Of a stretch of DNA of 64,000 nucleotides, positions 43,169-53,506 are shown piece after piece. The DNA is from Mesobacterium pallidum (GTDB lineage Bacteria; Pseudomonadota; Alphaproteobacteria; Rhodobacterales; Rhodobacteraceae). Every line of letters starts with the position of its first letter. Position 1 is the first letter of the stretch. Below the pieces are notes generated by a model. That model made no database searches. It had not been told where the DNA came from and saw nothing but the letters and a program-made list of their open reading frames with translations. The stretch is taken from the NCBI RefSeq assembly GCF_019966535.1, contig NZ_JAIMID010000017.1, forward strand, positions 1-64,000, read 5' to 3'. A program made the position numbers and the translations under genes.

Positions 43169-44799
43169 TCAGTCGACGTCCAGCGTGTCGGGCAGCGTTC
43201 CCGCATCGCGGTCCACGTGAAAGTCGACCCGGTTCGGGAGACCGGTGAAATCGCGCTGAACCTCTCGGTCCGGGTCGACCGGTGGCAGGTTGTCCTTGCC
43301 TGGCGCAAGACCTGTCAGCGACGGGCGCAGGAGGGTGCGCAGAATGGCCGCGCGGCCTGCGGGTCGTCCGCCGATGAACAACTCGGCCTCGCCTTCGAGA
43401 GTAACCGTCCGGGTTAAGACCATACTCAGCTGACCGCGTCCGGAAGGCTTCGTGTTGGTGGATGTCAGTCGCGTGACCTCCCGTCCCGCATCATTGTAGA
43501 TGTAGACCAACCGATGGCCGGTGATGTCCAGCATGTATCCGCCGTCGTGATTGCCAAAGGCCAGAAGCGTGCCGTCTTCCGTGCCCAGAGGGCGCTCCAG
43601 AACGACGTCGATGCGAGGCCTCGGCCAGGACGGGGCCGGGTTCTGCGGGGAGAGTGGCGATGGCGGGTAACAGGGCGAGCTGTCGCGCCATCTGGGCACA
43701 CCGGGGCGCAGCGGCGGCGCGAACAGGGCATCACTGTCGTCGAGCGGCAGAACGCCATAGCGACCAGCCTCGGCCCACCCGCGTTGTATCATCTCGGCAA
43801 GTTCCTCGGGCTGCGACACGGCAAGGACGTTCAGCGCGGAGAAATCCTCGTCGAGGTGATAAACCTCCCGGGCCTGCGACGTGGAATCATCGCCGTTTCC
43901 GTGCTTGGTCACCGCTTTCCAGCCGCAGTGCCAGACCAAGCGCTGGCCGTACATCCCGAAATACCGGGTTTCCTTTCGGGTCGGCGCGTCCGGCGCACCC
44001 AGCGCATGGGCGAAGCTTTCGCCATGGATCGGCATCTGGGCCACGCCCTTGATACTGTCGGTCGCGGTGACGCCGCAGAGTTCAAGGATCGTTCCCGAGA
44101 TCCAGGTGACATGGGCGAATGGCTGGCGCATGCTGCCCGCGTCGGCGATGCCTTCGTCCAGCTTACGGTCATCGGGTCCCGGACTCCGCCGCCAAGGGTG
44201 AAGGATTTGAAGAGCTTCAGCGGGGTGTTCGACGCCTGAGCCCAGCCCCAGGGATAGGTCGTGGCGCTGCGGGGCCCGCCGATCAGGTCGAAGTCGCGGG
44301 TCGCGTCCTCGTAGGTTTCGGGACTCTGGTTGAACCAGCGGATCACGTCCATGGTGCCCGGCGGATCGCAATCGACCGAGGCGCCGTTGTCGGAGATCAG
44401 CACAATGATCGTATTGTCGCGCCGCCCCGTCCGGTCGAGAAAATCGAGCACCCGACCAAAGCTGTGATCGGCGTGATCGAGGAGCGCGGCACAGGCTTCC
44501 TGCAAACACTCGGCGACGGTTCTCTGCTCGGGTGTCAGGCTGCGCCCGGTCAACAGACTGGCGCGTGTCGGAGAGCACAGCGTCGTTGTGTGGAAGTTCG
44601 AGAACCGGAACCCGTCATGGGCGAGGCTGTCGAAATTCGGGGTGTCGATCCCGGGGCCGAAGCATCCGAGATCGGACTAGCCGACGTCGTCGAGCACCAC
44701 GTAGATCACGCTGGGGGCGCCCGGCGCGGCGGACGGAAACCCGGCGTAGCTGCGCTGGGACTTGTGATGCGTCAGGCCAAGGTGGGGGGATTTGGTCAT
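43169..44799 (-). pseudogene. Arylsulfatase, broken by amber codon and frameshift
   Basis: From the ATG at 44799 the frame reads MTKSPHLGLTHHKSQ ... SVIYVVLDDVG, then TAG at 44679-44677 where sulfatases have Tyr or Phe, then SDLGCFGPGIDTPN and LCSPTRASLLTGR with the C-S-P-T-R formylglycine motif. ISDNGAS and TYPWGWAQASNTPLKLFKSF follow. Near 44145-44165 a single-base shift moves the frame to GIADAGSMRQPFAHVTWISG onward. That frame continues intact to 43169, including a C-terminal beta-rich domain. Resolving both lesions gives an arylsulfatase of about 540 residues. Its decayed neighbours form a sulfate-ester uptake operon with it. Confidence 0.85.
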
Positions 44800-44815
44800 G
44801 GGTATGGTCCCCGGA

Positions 44816-45577
44816 TCAGTAGGCGGTGCTGCACCGAAGGTAACGTTTGAGCAGCGTGCGCCCGATCAGCCGCCAGGCCCGGTCGGTGCCGAAGCCCAGG
44901 AGGCCCAGCACGACGATGGCGGAGAACATCCAATCAACCGGGAAATAGAGCCGCGAGGCCCAGATGATGTCGCCAGGCCCGCGGTCGGCGGCGAGCATTT
45001 CGGCGGCCACGCTGACAAGGAAGGACGAGGCGAGCGCCAGCCGCATCCCGACATAGATCGACGGCAGCGAGGCGGGGATGACGCAGCGCCGAAACACTTG
45101 CACCGGTGTCGCGCCAAGGCACTTGGCCGCATTGATCTTGTCGGTCGAGATCGAGGCCACGCCGCTTGCCCTGGTCACGATCACGATGAACCCGGTGGCA
45201 TAGGCGATAAGCAGGATCTTCGACACTTCGCCTGCGCCAAACCAGACAATGAACAGGGTGACGAGCGCGAGCGCGGGAACAATGCGGAAGCAGTGGATGA
45301 ACGGGTCCACCATGGCGCGGGTCACGCGCGACGATCCCACCAGGAGGCCCACGGGAATGGCAACCGCGCTCCCCAGGATCCAGCCGCCGAGAATGTGCCT
45401 CATCGAAATCAGGATCGAGGAGATCAGGGTGCCGTTCAGCAAGAGCTCCCAGGTCGCGGCGAGGGTCGACAGGGGCGAAGGCAGGAAAGTGTCGTCGATG
45501 AACCACGACGAAGTGATCTGCCACAGCACCAGGATGGTGCAGACGCTGAGCGCCGACAGGAGGAAATCGGATTTCAT
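44816..45577 (-). CDS. SsuC/TauC-type ABC transporter permease
   Basis: Inner-membrane permease of 253 residues for a sulfonate, taurine or sulfate-ester-like substrate. Starting at the ATG ending at 45577 it has a first helix (LLSALSVCTILVLWQITSSW) and four to five more. The EAA loop is AAKCLGATPVQVFRRCVIPA and SLPSIYVGMRLALASSFLVS follows, as in TauC/SsuC. It is the only intact gene of the locus between 43.1 and 48.7 kb, and it overlaps the end of its broken ATPase partner by 4 bp. Without ATPase and binding protein it is presumably orphaned. A long in-frame extension to 45649 reads through the ATPase tail and is not needed. Confidence 0.85.
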   Translation of the reverse strand: MKSDFLLSALSVCTILVLWQITSSWFIDDTFLPSPLSTLAATWELLLNGTLISSILISMRHILGGWILGSAVAIPVGLLVGSSRVTRAMVDPFIHCFRIVPALALVTLFIVWFGAGEVSKILLIAYATGFIVIVTRASGVASISTDKINAAKCLGATPVQVFRRCVIPASLPSIYVGMRLALASSFLVSVAAEMLAADRGPGDIIWASRLYFPVDWMFSAIVVLGLLGFGTDRAWRLIGRTLLKRYLRCSTAY

Positions 45578-46377
45578 GGCACGTCCGATTGGGTGGAGGA
45601 TTCCCGTTCGATGTCGGCGTCGATCGCGCGGACAGCGTCTGCAAACCACACGCCGAGATCGTCGCGCGGATTAGGCAAGTCGATGTCGCAGCTGCGCGTG
45701 ATGTTGGCGCGCGGACCCCGGCTCATCACGGCGACGCATTGGCCAAGGGTCACGGCCTCGCGAATATCATGGGTGGCGCAGACCATGGTGCGGCCCGTCT
45801 TCTGCCAGATCGAGATCAGCTCTTATTGCAGGACCCCGGCGTGTCAGCACGTCGATCGCGGCGAAGGGTTCGCCAAAGAGCTCCAGGTCCGGCGCGGCGG
45901 CGCGCGATCTGCACCCGTTGCGTCATGCCGCCGGACAGCTTGTGGGGGCACTTGCGTTCGTGACCTTTGCGGCCAAGGAGTGTGATGTGTTCCATGGCGA
46001 TCCGGGCGCAATCGGATTTCGATTTCCTGGCCACGGACGGTCCGAAACCCACGTTCTGTTCGACAGTGAGACATTCAGAGAGCGGGTCGTCGATTGATTG
46101 AAATACCATCCAGCGCCGCCGGTTCGGGCCACAGATCGGTTGGCCATGGGCCGTCACCCGACCTTTTGTCTGGGTCTTGGTGCCCGCGACGATCTTGCGC
46201 AGGGTGGACTTGCCCGAACCGCTGGGTCCGACAAGGACGAAGAACTCACCGTCGGTAATGTCAGGCGACAGCTCCGCAAGGATCAGATCGCTGCCGACCG
46301 ACTGATCGGGATAGGCCATTCCGACCCGGTCAAAGCTGACACCGGGACAGGCCGCCCGTAGCTTTGGTGTCCGTCAC
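45574..46377 (-). pseudogene. SsuB/TauB-type ABC ATPase, several frameshifts
   Basis: Three frames are needed to read one ATPase. A GTG at 46377 starts VTDTK, followed by an apparent extra base in an A run. Then comes LRAACPGVSFDRVGMAYPDQ with Walker A GPSGSGKST, a Q-loop (MVFQSIDDPLSECLTVEQNV) and signature LSGGMTQRVQIAR. A shift near 45910 leads to APDLELFGEPFAAIDVLTRR (Walker B, with Asp of LDEP replaced in this reading). A further shift leads to MVCATHDIREAVTLGQCVAV with the H-loop, ending at 45574. At least two indels make it non-functional. It partners the permease at 44816. Confidence 0.82.
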
Positions 46378-46381
46378 GCAA

Positions 46382-47067
46382 TCATTCCCCGAGCTGGACG
46401 GCGTCAGGCGACACCTGCACGAGGTAGTCGGGATCGACGACGGTATCGAAGGAGATATCCGCGTCCATGGTGTCGGCGGCAAAGGCCAAGATCGCTTCGA
46501 ATCCCGGACGCTCATAGTCGGTCAGGGCAATCTCGAAAGTGTTGTATACCCCAGCAGCCCGAGCACTGCGTCTTCCGGCGCGCGGGTGTGCGACGCGACG
46601 ATGGCTGCTGCGTCTTCCGGGTTGTCGGTGATATGGGCGCTGGCGGCAGCCGTCGCTTCGAGCGCCGCAACCACCGCGTCCGTGTTCTTTTCGGCAAAAG
46701 TCGTGGTGCCGGTGATGTAGGCGCTGGAACTGGGCCCGGCAGCGCCGTCATCGACCAGGATGCAGTGCGCGCCATCCTCGATGGACCTTTCGGTGCCGTC
46801 GGCCCAGACGAACGAAGGATCGATGCGGCCCGACTTGAGCGAAGCAACCAGTTCGACGCAGCTCGTGAACCCGACCAGGTCGGCATCGTCCTGGCTCAGC
46901 CCGTTCGCCTCGAGGTACTTGACGGTCACGAGGTGCTCGAGTCTGCCAGTGGCGATCCCGATCTTCCTGCCCTTGAGCTCGGCGGCAGTCACGATCTCGT
47001 TGGCGACCACCAGCTTGTGCCAGCCGGGGTTGGCGCGGAAGATGCCCGCCAGACCCATCAACCGGCC
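46382..47067 (-). pseudogene. NMT1/SsuA-type substrate-binding protein, N-terminus deleted
   Basis: The region reads GRLMGLAGIFRANPGWHKLV, ELKGRKIGIATGRLEHLVTV and GYTTL as a periplasmic binding protein of the nitrate/sulfonate/taurine type. A frameshift near 46535 leads into NTFEIALTDYERPGFEAILA and VVDPDYLVQVSPDAVQLGE to TGA at 46384-46382. The signal peptide and roughly the first 60 residues are missing. In their place the frame runs directly into the UTRA domain of a GntR regulator (see next entry). The gene is therefore a deletion remnant and not just frameshifted. Confidence 0.8.
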
Positions 47068-47705
47068 ATTGGTGGCGAGGTTCTTGAGCACGGCAGTGCC
47101 CGCGTCGACCCGGAGAACCCCTGCAATCTCGGGGTCGGCCAGTTCCGCCGCGTTCAGCGTTTCCAACGTCGCGCCTTCGGTCACGATGTGGCCATGCAGC
47201 GGCGGCAAGACATCGTTGATCCTGTCCGTCTGACAGGCGTCAAATGGCACATCCGGCACGATCTAGTGATCGATCAGAACGCAAGGTTTCCCGTTCGCAA
47301 GGAACAGCCAACGCGGATAGCCCAGCGGTCTGGGCGCATCCCATTCGAAGCGGTTGGTCAGCGTATGGCGCGGCGTCACGTTCCAGTTCGATCAGACCCG
47401 GTGCCATGCCCGCCGCTTCGATCATGCGCCAGAACCCGAAGGCGCCGCCCGGCGCATTGTAGATCATCGGTTCGGCACCGAATGTGCCGAACCGATGCTT
47501 GCGGTTGATGACGCACTTGGCGATCAGGTCCGAATAGGCTTCCCGCATCGAATTGCGGCTGAAGCCCAGGTGCGGTTCATCTCCACTTCCGCAGGAAGCT
47601 TGTCACCGGGTGTCAGGCCCTGCTCGGAAATTTGGGACATGATGTATTCGGCAACCGTACTTGCCAGGGTCGGCCTGCTGTTCGCTGTCGTCCCGCCCTC
47701 AAGAG
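47068..47705 (-). pseudogene. GntR/HutC-type regulator, decayed and fused to binding protein
   Basis: The winged helix reads ASTVAEYIMSQISEQGLTPG then DKLPAEVEMNRT. A missing base (ACCTGGG for an expected ACCCTGGG) shifts to GFSRNSMREAYSDLIAKCVI, NRKHRFGTFGAEP. The UTRA domain follows (FWRMIEAAGMAPGLIELERD). A further shift gives TNRFEWDAPRPLGYPRWLFL and ANGKPCVLIDH, then TAG at about 47271, then IVPDVPFDACQTDRINDVLP and AGTAVLKNLATN. The frame then continues without a stop into the binding-protein remnant at about 47068. The last about 20 residues of UTRA are lost. It formerly regulated the sulfatase/transport operon. Confidence 0.75.
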
Positions 47706-47849
47706 GTAGGACGTCCGACCACGTTGCTTCGGCAACATGGGTCTGGCGAGATAAATATTGCCGGCCAGCGCACGAGGAGCCGAAAGACTGTCCTGCTGCA
47801 GTCCCAAATCCTCGCGTGCGCAGGCGCCCTCGAGACCATCGCAGCCCGT

Positions 47850-48690
47850 CACCGAGGGATCGACACTCGCAAGCGATTTCGATGGGTTGGTGAGGATTCC
47901 GGGGGGAGTGTACCTGATCGGGCACGACGGACCCGAGGCGAATGTCGGCGACCGCTTAGGGCCCGTGCGACAGATCTCGTTGCCCGGGTCCCGGATATCG
48001 AAATCGACCGTCACCAATGCAGTCTTCGCGCGTTTCATCGCCGAATCCGGCTATGTCACCGATGCCGAGAGGCTTGGATGGTCGTTCGTCTTCGCGCCAC
48101 AAAGGCATCCGGACGCCACGGTGTTTGAGGACGAGGACACGACCGCGCCCGAGCTGTGGCTGCCCGTTGCCGGAGCCTCCTGGCATCGACCTGACGGGCC
48201 GGGCAGCACCCTGTTATGCGCGCCGATCACCCGGTCGTCCATGTGTCGCGTCGTGACGCCAAGGCGTTCATGGCCTTCTACGGCAAACGGCTCCCGACCG
48301 AGAGCGCGTGGGAAGTCGCGGCGCCGGGAGGGTCGGATCACGCGATTTGGCCGTGGGGCAATACGCTGCATCCAAACGGCAGACCCATGTGCAACATCTG
48401 GCAAGGCCGGTTCCCTGACAGCAACACAGGCGAGGACGGAAGGCTCGCACACCTCGGCCGCAAGCTTTGCCGCGAATGGCTACGGCTTGTTCAACATGCT
48501 CGGAAACGTCTGGGAATGGACATCGTCGCCGTGGCTGGCCGACCCCACGATCCGGTCCATGCGCGGTGGCTCCTACCCGTGCCACGCTAGCTATTGAAAC
48601 CGCTACAGGGCCTCTGCACCAACATCGAACCACGTGATTGCCACCTCCAGCCACCGGGGATTCCGGTTCGCAGCTCAGGCCGCTGTGGTC
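47850..48690 (+). pseudogene. Formylglycine-generating enzyme (SUMF1/EgtB fold), broken; TGA at the active-site Cys
   Basis: Formylglycine-generating enzyme, which oxidises the sulfatase motif Cys. Frame 1 carries GLVRIPGGVYLIGHDGPEAN, STVTNAVFARFIAESGYVTD and WLPVAGASW. A shift near 48205 gives MRADHPVVHVSRRDAKAFMA, KRLPTESAWEVAAPGG and CNIWQGRFPDSNTGEDG. A second shift near 48440 returns to ANGYGLFNMLGNVWEWT and MRGGSYPCHASY. TGA at 48595-48597 then replaces the second active-site Cys (family GGSYxCHxSYC). Homology continues in frame as NRYRASAPTSNHVIATSSHR and GFRFA. Divergent from the gntR-sulfatase operon, it would have activated that sulfatase. Confidence 0.82.
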
Positions 48691-48985
48691 TTGGCGCACA
48701 GATGTAAGCTTACGCATCGTGGCAAGGGGATGTTCCGCATTCAGTACGATCCCCCAAGCGCACTGCGGCGAAATTCTACCATCCACCGATGCTGCCTCGA
48801 CGGGTAAGCGGCCCTTTGCCGCCATTCGTGTGTGATGCAACGAACGACGGCAGTCAGCCCGTTGCGACCTCAAGTCAAGCTGAATTTCGACATGTGACAC
48901 CGGCTCGACCTGCCGCCCCCGGGGCACGACACAGCATTGCAGTGCGCCAATGGCCCACTGCAATGCTGCTCAACGACTCGAGGGG
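48691..48985. other. Intergenic, nothing recognised
   Basis: About 295 bp between the broken formylglycine enzyme and the 3' end of rhaI. I see no gene, terminator or operator that I would defend. Confidence 0.5.
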
Positions 48986-50224
48986 TCAGGACCGTTCGGC
49001 CAAGGTGCCCTGGTACGCGTTCAAGGCGTCGATCATTTGCGGTCCAGTCGGGCGCTCCGCGCGGGCGCAGAACTCGGACCAGATGGCTCCGTGAGGCAGG
49101 CTCTTGAACTCTTCGGTCAGCATCAGACGGGTCGTGAAATCGAGCTCCGACTCCGCCGCGCGCAGCCGGTCGATCGGTGTCAGCAAGGCTTCGAGCAACG
49201 CCTTCTGCATGTTCCGCACGCCGATGACCCAGGCGGCTGTCCGGCTGATCGTGGCGTCGAAGAAATCCAGCCCGATCCGGGTGCGGGCCAACAGGTCGGC
49301 AAAGACGATCTCCTGCGCCATCGCCCGGATGCTGTCGTCCAGCAGGATCACGTGGTCGCTGTCCCAGCGCATCGGGCGGGAGACGTGCAGCAGGATGTCC
49401 TGGACCGAAAGCGCCACGGCGGTCAGCTTGTCAGCCACGTTCTCGGTCGGGTGGAAATGCCCCATGTCGAGGCAGAGCGCCGTCTGGTTGCGGATCGCGT
49501 AGCCCATGTAGAACTCGTGACTGCCCACGGTCATGGCCTCGACGCCGATGCCGAAGAGCTTGCATTCCACGGCATCCAGCAGATGCGTGCGATCATGCTT
49601 GGGCGCAAGCATCGCATCCAGCGACGCCTCCAGCCGCCGGCGCGCGCCCATACGGTCGACGGGGTTGTCCTTTGACCCGTCCGGCACCCAGATGTTGTTG
49701 ACCACCTCGCCGCCCTGCGCCGCGCCCATCTGCGCCGCGATCTCGCGGCAGCGGCGGCCGTGTTCGATCCAGAAATCGCGGATGCCCGCGTCGGGGTGCG
49801 ACAGGGTCAGGTTGTCGTCCGCCTTGGCGTGGGCAAAGAAGGTCGGGTTGAAGTCCAGTTTCACGGCCTGCTCTTTCGCCCAATCCACCCAAGGCGAGAA
49901 ATGCCGGTACTCGATAGCGTCCCGGTCCGGAGACTCGTCCGTGTCGAGGTAGAAGGCGTGCAGGTTCAGCCGGTGCTTGCCCGGGATCAGCGAATAGGCA
50001 AATTCAAGGTCGGCGCGCAACTCTTCCGGCGTGCGTGCGCGGCCCGGGTGGTTGCCCGTCGCCTGAATGCCGCCGCCGGACGTGCCGGTGGCGCGCTCGA
50101 AGCCGCGGACATCGTCGCCCTGCCAGCAATGCATGGAAATCGGGATGGTTGCGAGGGCCGCCAGCGCGGCCTCGGTGTCGACACCCCATTCGGCAAAGGC
50201 CGCGCGGGCCTGGTCGTAGGTCAT
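48986..50224 (-). CDS. rhaI: L-rhamnose isomerase (Rhizobium type)
   Basis: Converts L-rhamnose to L-rhamnulose, 412 residues. The start at 50224 has GGGAGG 7 bp upstream. TIM-barrel motifs include SMHCWQGDDVRGFE, the metal/substrate regions LNLHAFYLDTDE, NIWVPDGSKD and TVGSHEFYMGYAI, and the CLDMGHFHPTENV segment that provides metal ligands. It lies downstream of rhaD in the same direction across a 170-bp gap with two palindromes. It is functionally paired with the divergent transport and kinase genes. Confidence 0.93.
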   Translation of the reverse strand: MTYDQARAAFAEWGVDTEAALAALATIPISMHCWQGDDVRGFERATGTSGGGIQATGNHPGRARTPEELRADLEFAYSLIPGKHRLNLHAFYLDTDESPDRDAIEYRHFSPWVDWAKEQAVKLDFNPTFFAHAKADDNLTLSHPDAGIRDFWIEHGRRCREIAAQMGAAQGGEVVNNIWVPDGSKDNPVDRMGARRRLEASLDAMLAPKHDRTHLLDAVECKLFGIGVEAMTVGSHEFYMGYAIRNQTALCLDMGHFHPTENVADKLTAVALSVQDILLHVSRPMRWDSDHVILLDDSIRAMAQEIVFADLLARTRIGLDFFDATISRTAAWVIGVRNMQKALLEALLTPIDRLRAAESELDFTTRLMLTEEFKSLPHGAIWSEFCARAERPTGPQMIDALNAYQGTLAERS

Positions 50225-50276
50225 GTGAAATCCTCCCTTCTGGCGGGTTTGACCGCCTGCGCCTTGTCGGGGCGCC

Positions 50277-50294
50277 GGTGGGGTAAACCCCACC
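50277..50294. repeat. Palindrome 1 between rhaI and rhaD
   Basis: GGTGGGGT-AA-ACCCCACC, a perfect 8-bp stem with a 2-nt centre, followed by CTACCC. The matching palindrome in the opposite sense (T-rich centre) lies 73 bp away. Such GGTGGGGTTTACCCCACC elements look like a family of extragenic repeats. Confidence 0.7.
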
Positions 50295-50366
50295 CTACCC
50301 ATTGATGCGACCGCCCCAAGGGCCGCAAGCCATCCGCGTGGCACATCCCGATGCCAAAGGCCGTCG

Positions 50367-50385
50367 GGTGGGGTTTTACCCCACC
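50367..50385. repeat. Palindrome 2 between rhaI and rhaD
   Basis: GGTGGGGT-TTT-ACCCCACC, the inverted counterpart of the repeat at 50277, ending 10 bp before the rhaD stop codon. In the rhaD transcript it forms a strong hairpin just after the coding region and may act as a processing or partial termination site before rhaI. Confidence 0.7.
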
Positions 50386-50395
50386 GCGCCGGACC

Positions 50396-52495
<2,100 letters not shown>

Positions 52496-52580
52496 GGTCA
52501 TCCTCCCTGGAACGCCGCAGGATGCGGCCCAATACGTTGCGGTCAGCCTGAGCGGATTGGGGCCGCAAGTCAAGCAAAGA

Positions 52581-52637
52581 CAATCATAAACAATCATGCT
52601 GCACCGCAATATGATCGAAACTGAAAGAAAATGATTG
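52581..52637. promoter_or_regulatory. Candidate RhaR operators in the rhaD-rhaR gap
   Basis: Direct repeats CAATCATAAACAATCAT at 52581-52597 and the inverted copy AATGATTG at 52630-52637 lie in the AT-rich centre of the divergent gap. They are 45-100 bp from rhaR and 85-140 bp from rhaD. DeoR-family regulators commonly bind repeated half sites, so RhaR control of both directions is likely. Confidence 0.6.
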
Positions 52638-52681
52638 ACCAAGACAGTGAATCAGGCATTCTTGGTGAACGGGAGGACGCA

Positions 52682-53482
52682 ATGCACGAGACGGAACGCC
52701 ACAGGATCATTCTATCCGCGGTCCAGGAACGCCCGGTCGCGACGGTGGCCGAACTGGTCGCCCTGACCGAGACATCCGAGGCCACGATCCGCCGCGACAT
52801 CGCGACGCTTGACACGCAGAAACGCCTGCGTCGGGTGCGGGGCGGGGCCGAGGCCCTGACGCCGCCCGCGCTGCCGGGACTGGCGGGGCGCCCGTTCAGC
52901 GTCAACCAGACGATCAACGCCGAGGCCAAGGCGGCGATTGCCCGCGAGGCGGTGGCGCTGTGCCGGGACGGCGAGCCGATCATCATCAACGGCGGGACGA
53001 CGACCTTCCAGATGGTGCATCCGCTGGCCAACCGGCGCGTGCAGGTGCTGACCAACAGCTTTCCCATCGCGGAACACCTTCTGCGCCACACCAAGAACAC
53101 GGTGATGGTGCCGGGCGGCGCGATCTACCGCGAGCAGAACATCATCCTGTCGCCCTTCGACAACGACATGACCCGGCATTTCTATGCGCGGCGCATGTTC
53201 ATGGGGGCCTACGGGCTGGCGCCGATCGGGCTGATGGAAAGCGATCCGCTGCTGATCCAGGCCGAAGAGAAGCTGATCGGCCAGGCGGACGAGCTGGTGG
53301 TGCTGGTGGACAGCTCGAAATTCGAGAACCGGTCGAGCCTGGTGCTCTGCCCGCTCGACCGTATCGACGTCGTCATCACCGACGAAGGCATTTCGGACCG
53401 CGCCGTCTCCATGCTGGAGGCGGCCGATATCCGGGTCATCGTGGCGCAACGCAGCGCCGCGCGTGCAACGAGCGCCGGCTAG
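52682..53482 (+). CDS. rhaR: DeoR-family rhamnose repressor RhaR
   Basis: Repressor of 266 residues. I start at ATG 52682 (MHETERHRIILSAVQERPVA) because GGGAGG lies 5 bp upstream; a start at 52631 would precede the operator repeat. The DeoR helix-turn-helix is LVALTETSEATIRRDIATLD and RRVRGGAEAL. The sugar-phosphate-sensing domain contains IIINGGTTTFQMVHPLANRR and LTNSFPIAEHLLRH. The placement directly before rhaSTPQUK is as in the Rhizobium leguminosarum rhamnose locus (established knowledge), where the DeoR protein is a negative regulator. Confidence 0.9.
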   Translation: MHETERHRIILSAVQERPVATVAELVALTETSEATIRRDIATLDTQKRLRRVRGGAEALTPPALPGLAGRPFSVNQTINAEAKAAIAREAVALCRDGEPIIINGGTTTFQMVHPLANRRVQVLTNSFPIAEHLLRHTKNTVMVPGGAIYREQNIILSPFDNDMTRHFYARRMFMGAYGLAPIGLMESDPLLIQAEEKLIGQADELVVLVDSSKFENRSSLVLCPLDRIDVVITDEGISDRAVSMLEAADIRVIVAQRSAARATSAG

Positions 53483-53506
53483 GCGCTTTTCCAGGGAGGA
53501 AAGACT

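Noticed and set aside
48598..48650. SECIS element after the TGA of the formylglycine enzyme
   Set aside because: Only weak pairing (CAGG/TCTG) is visible and no stable apical loop of the bacterial type. With two upstream frameshifts, selenocysteine insertion is not supported by this window.
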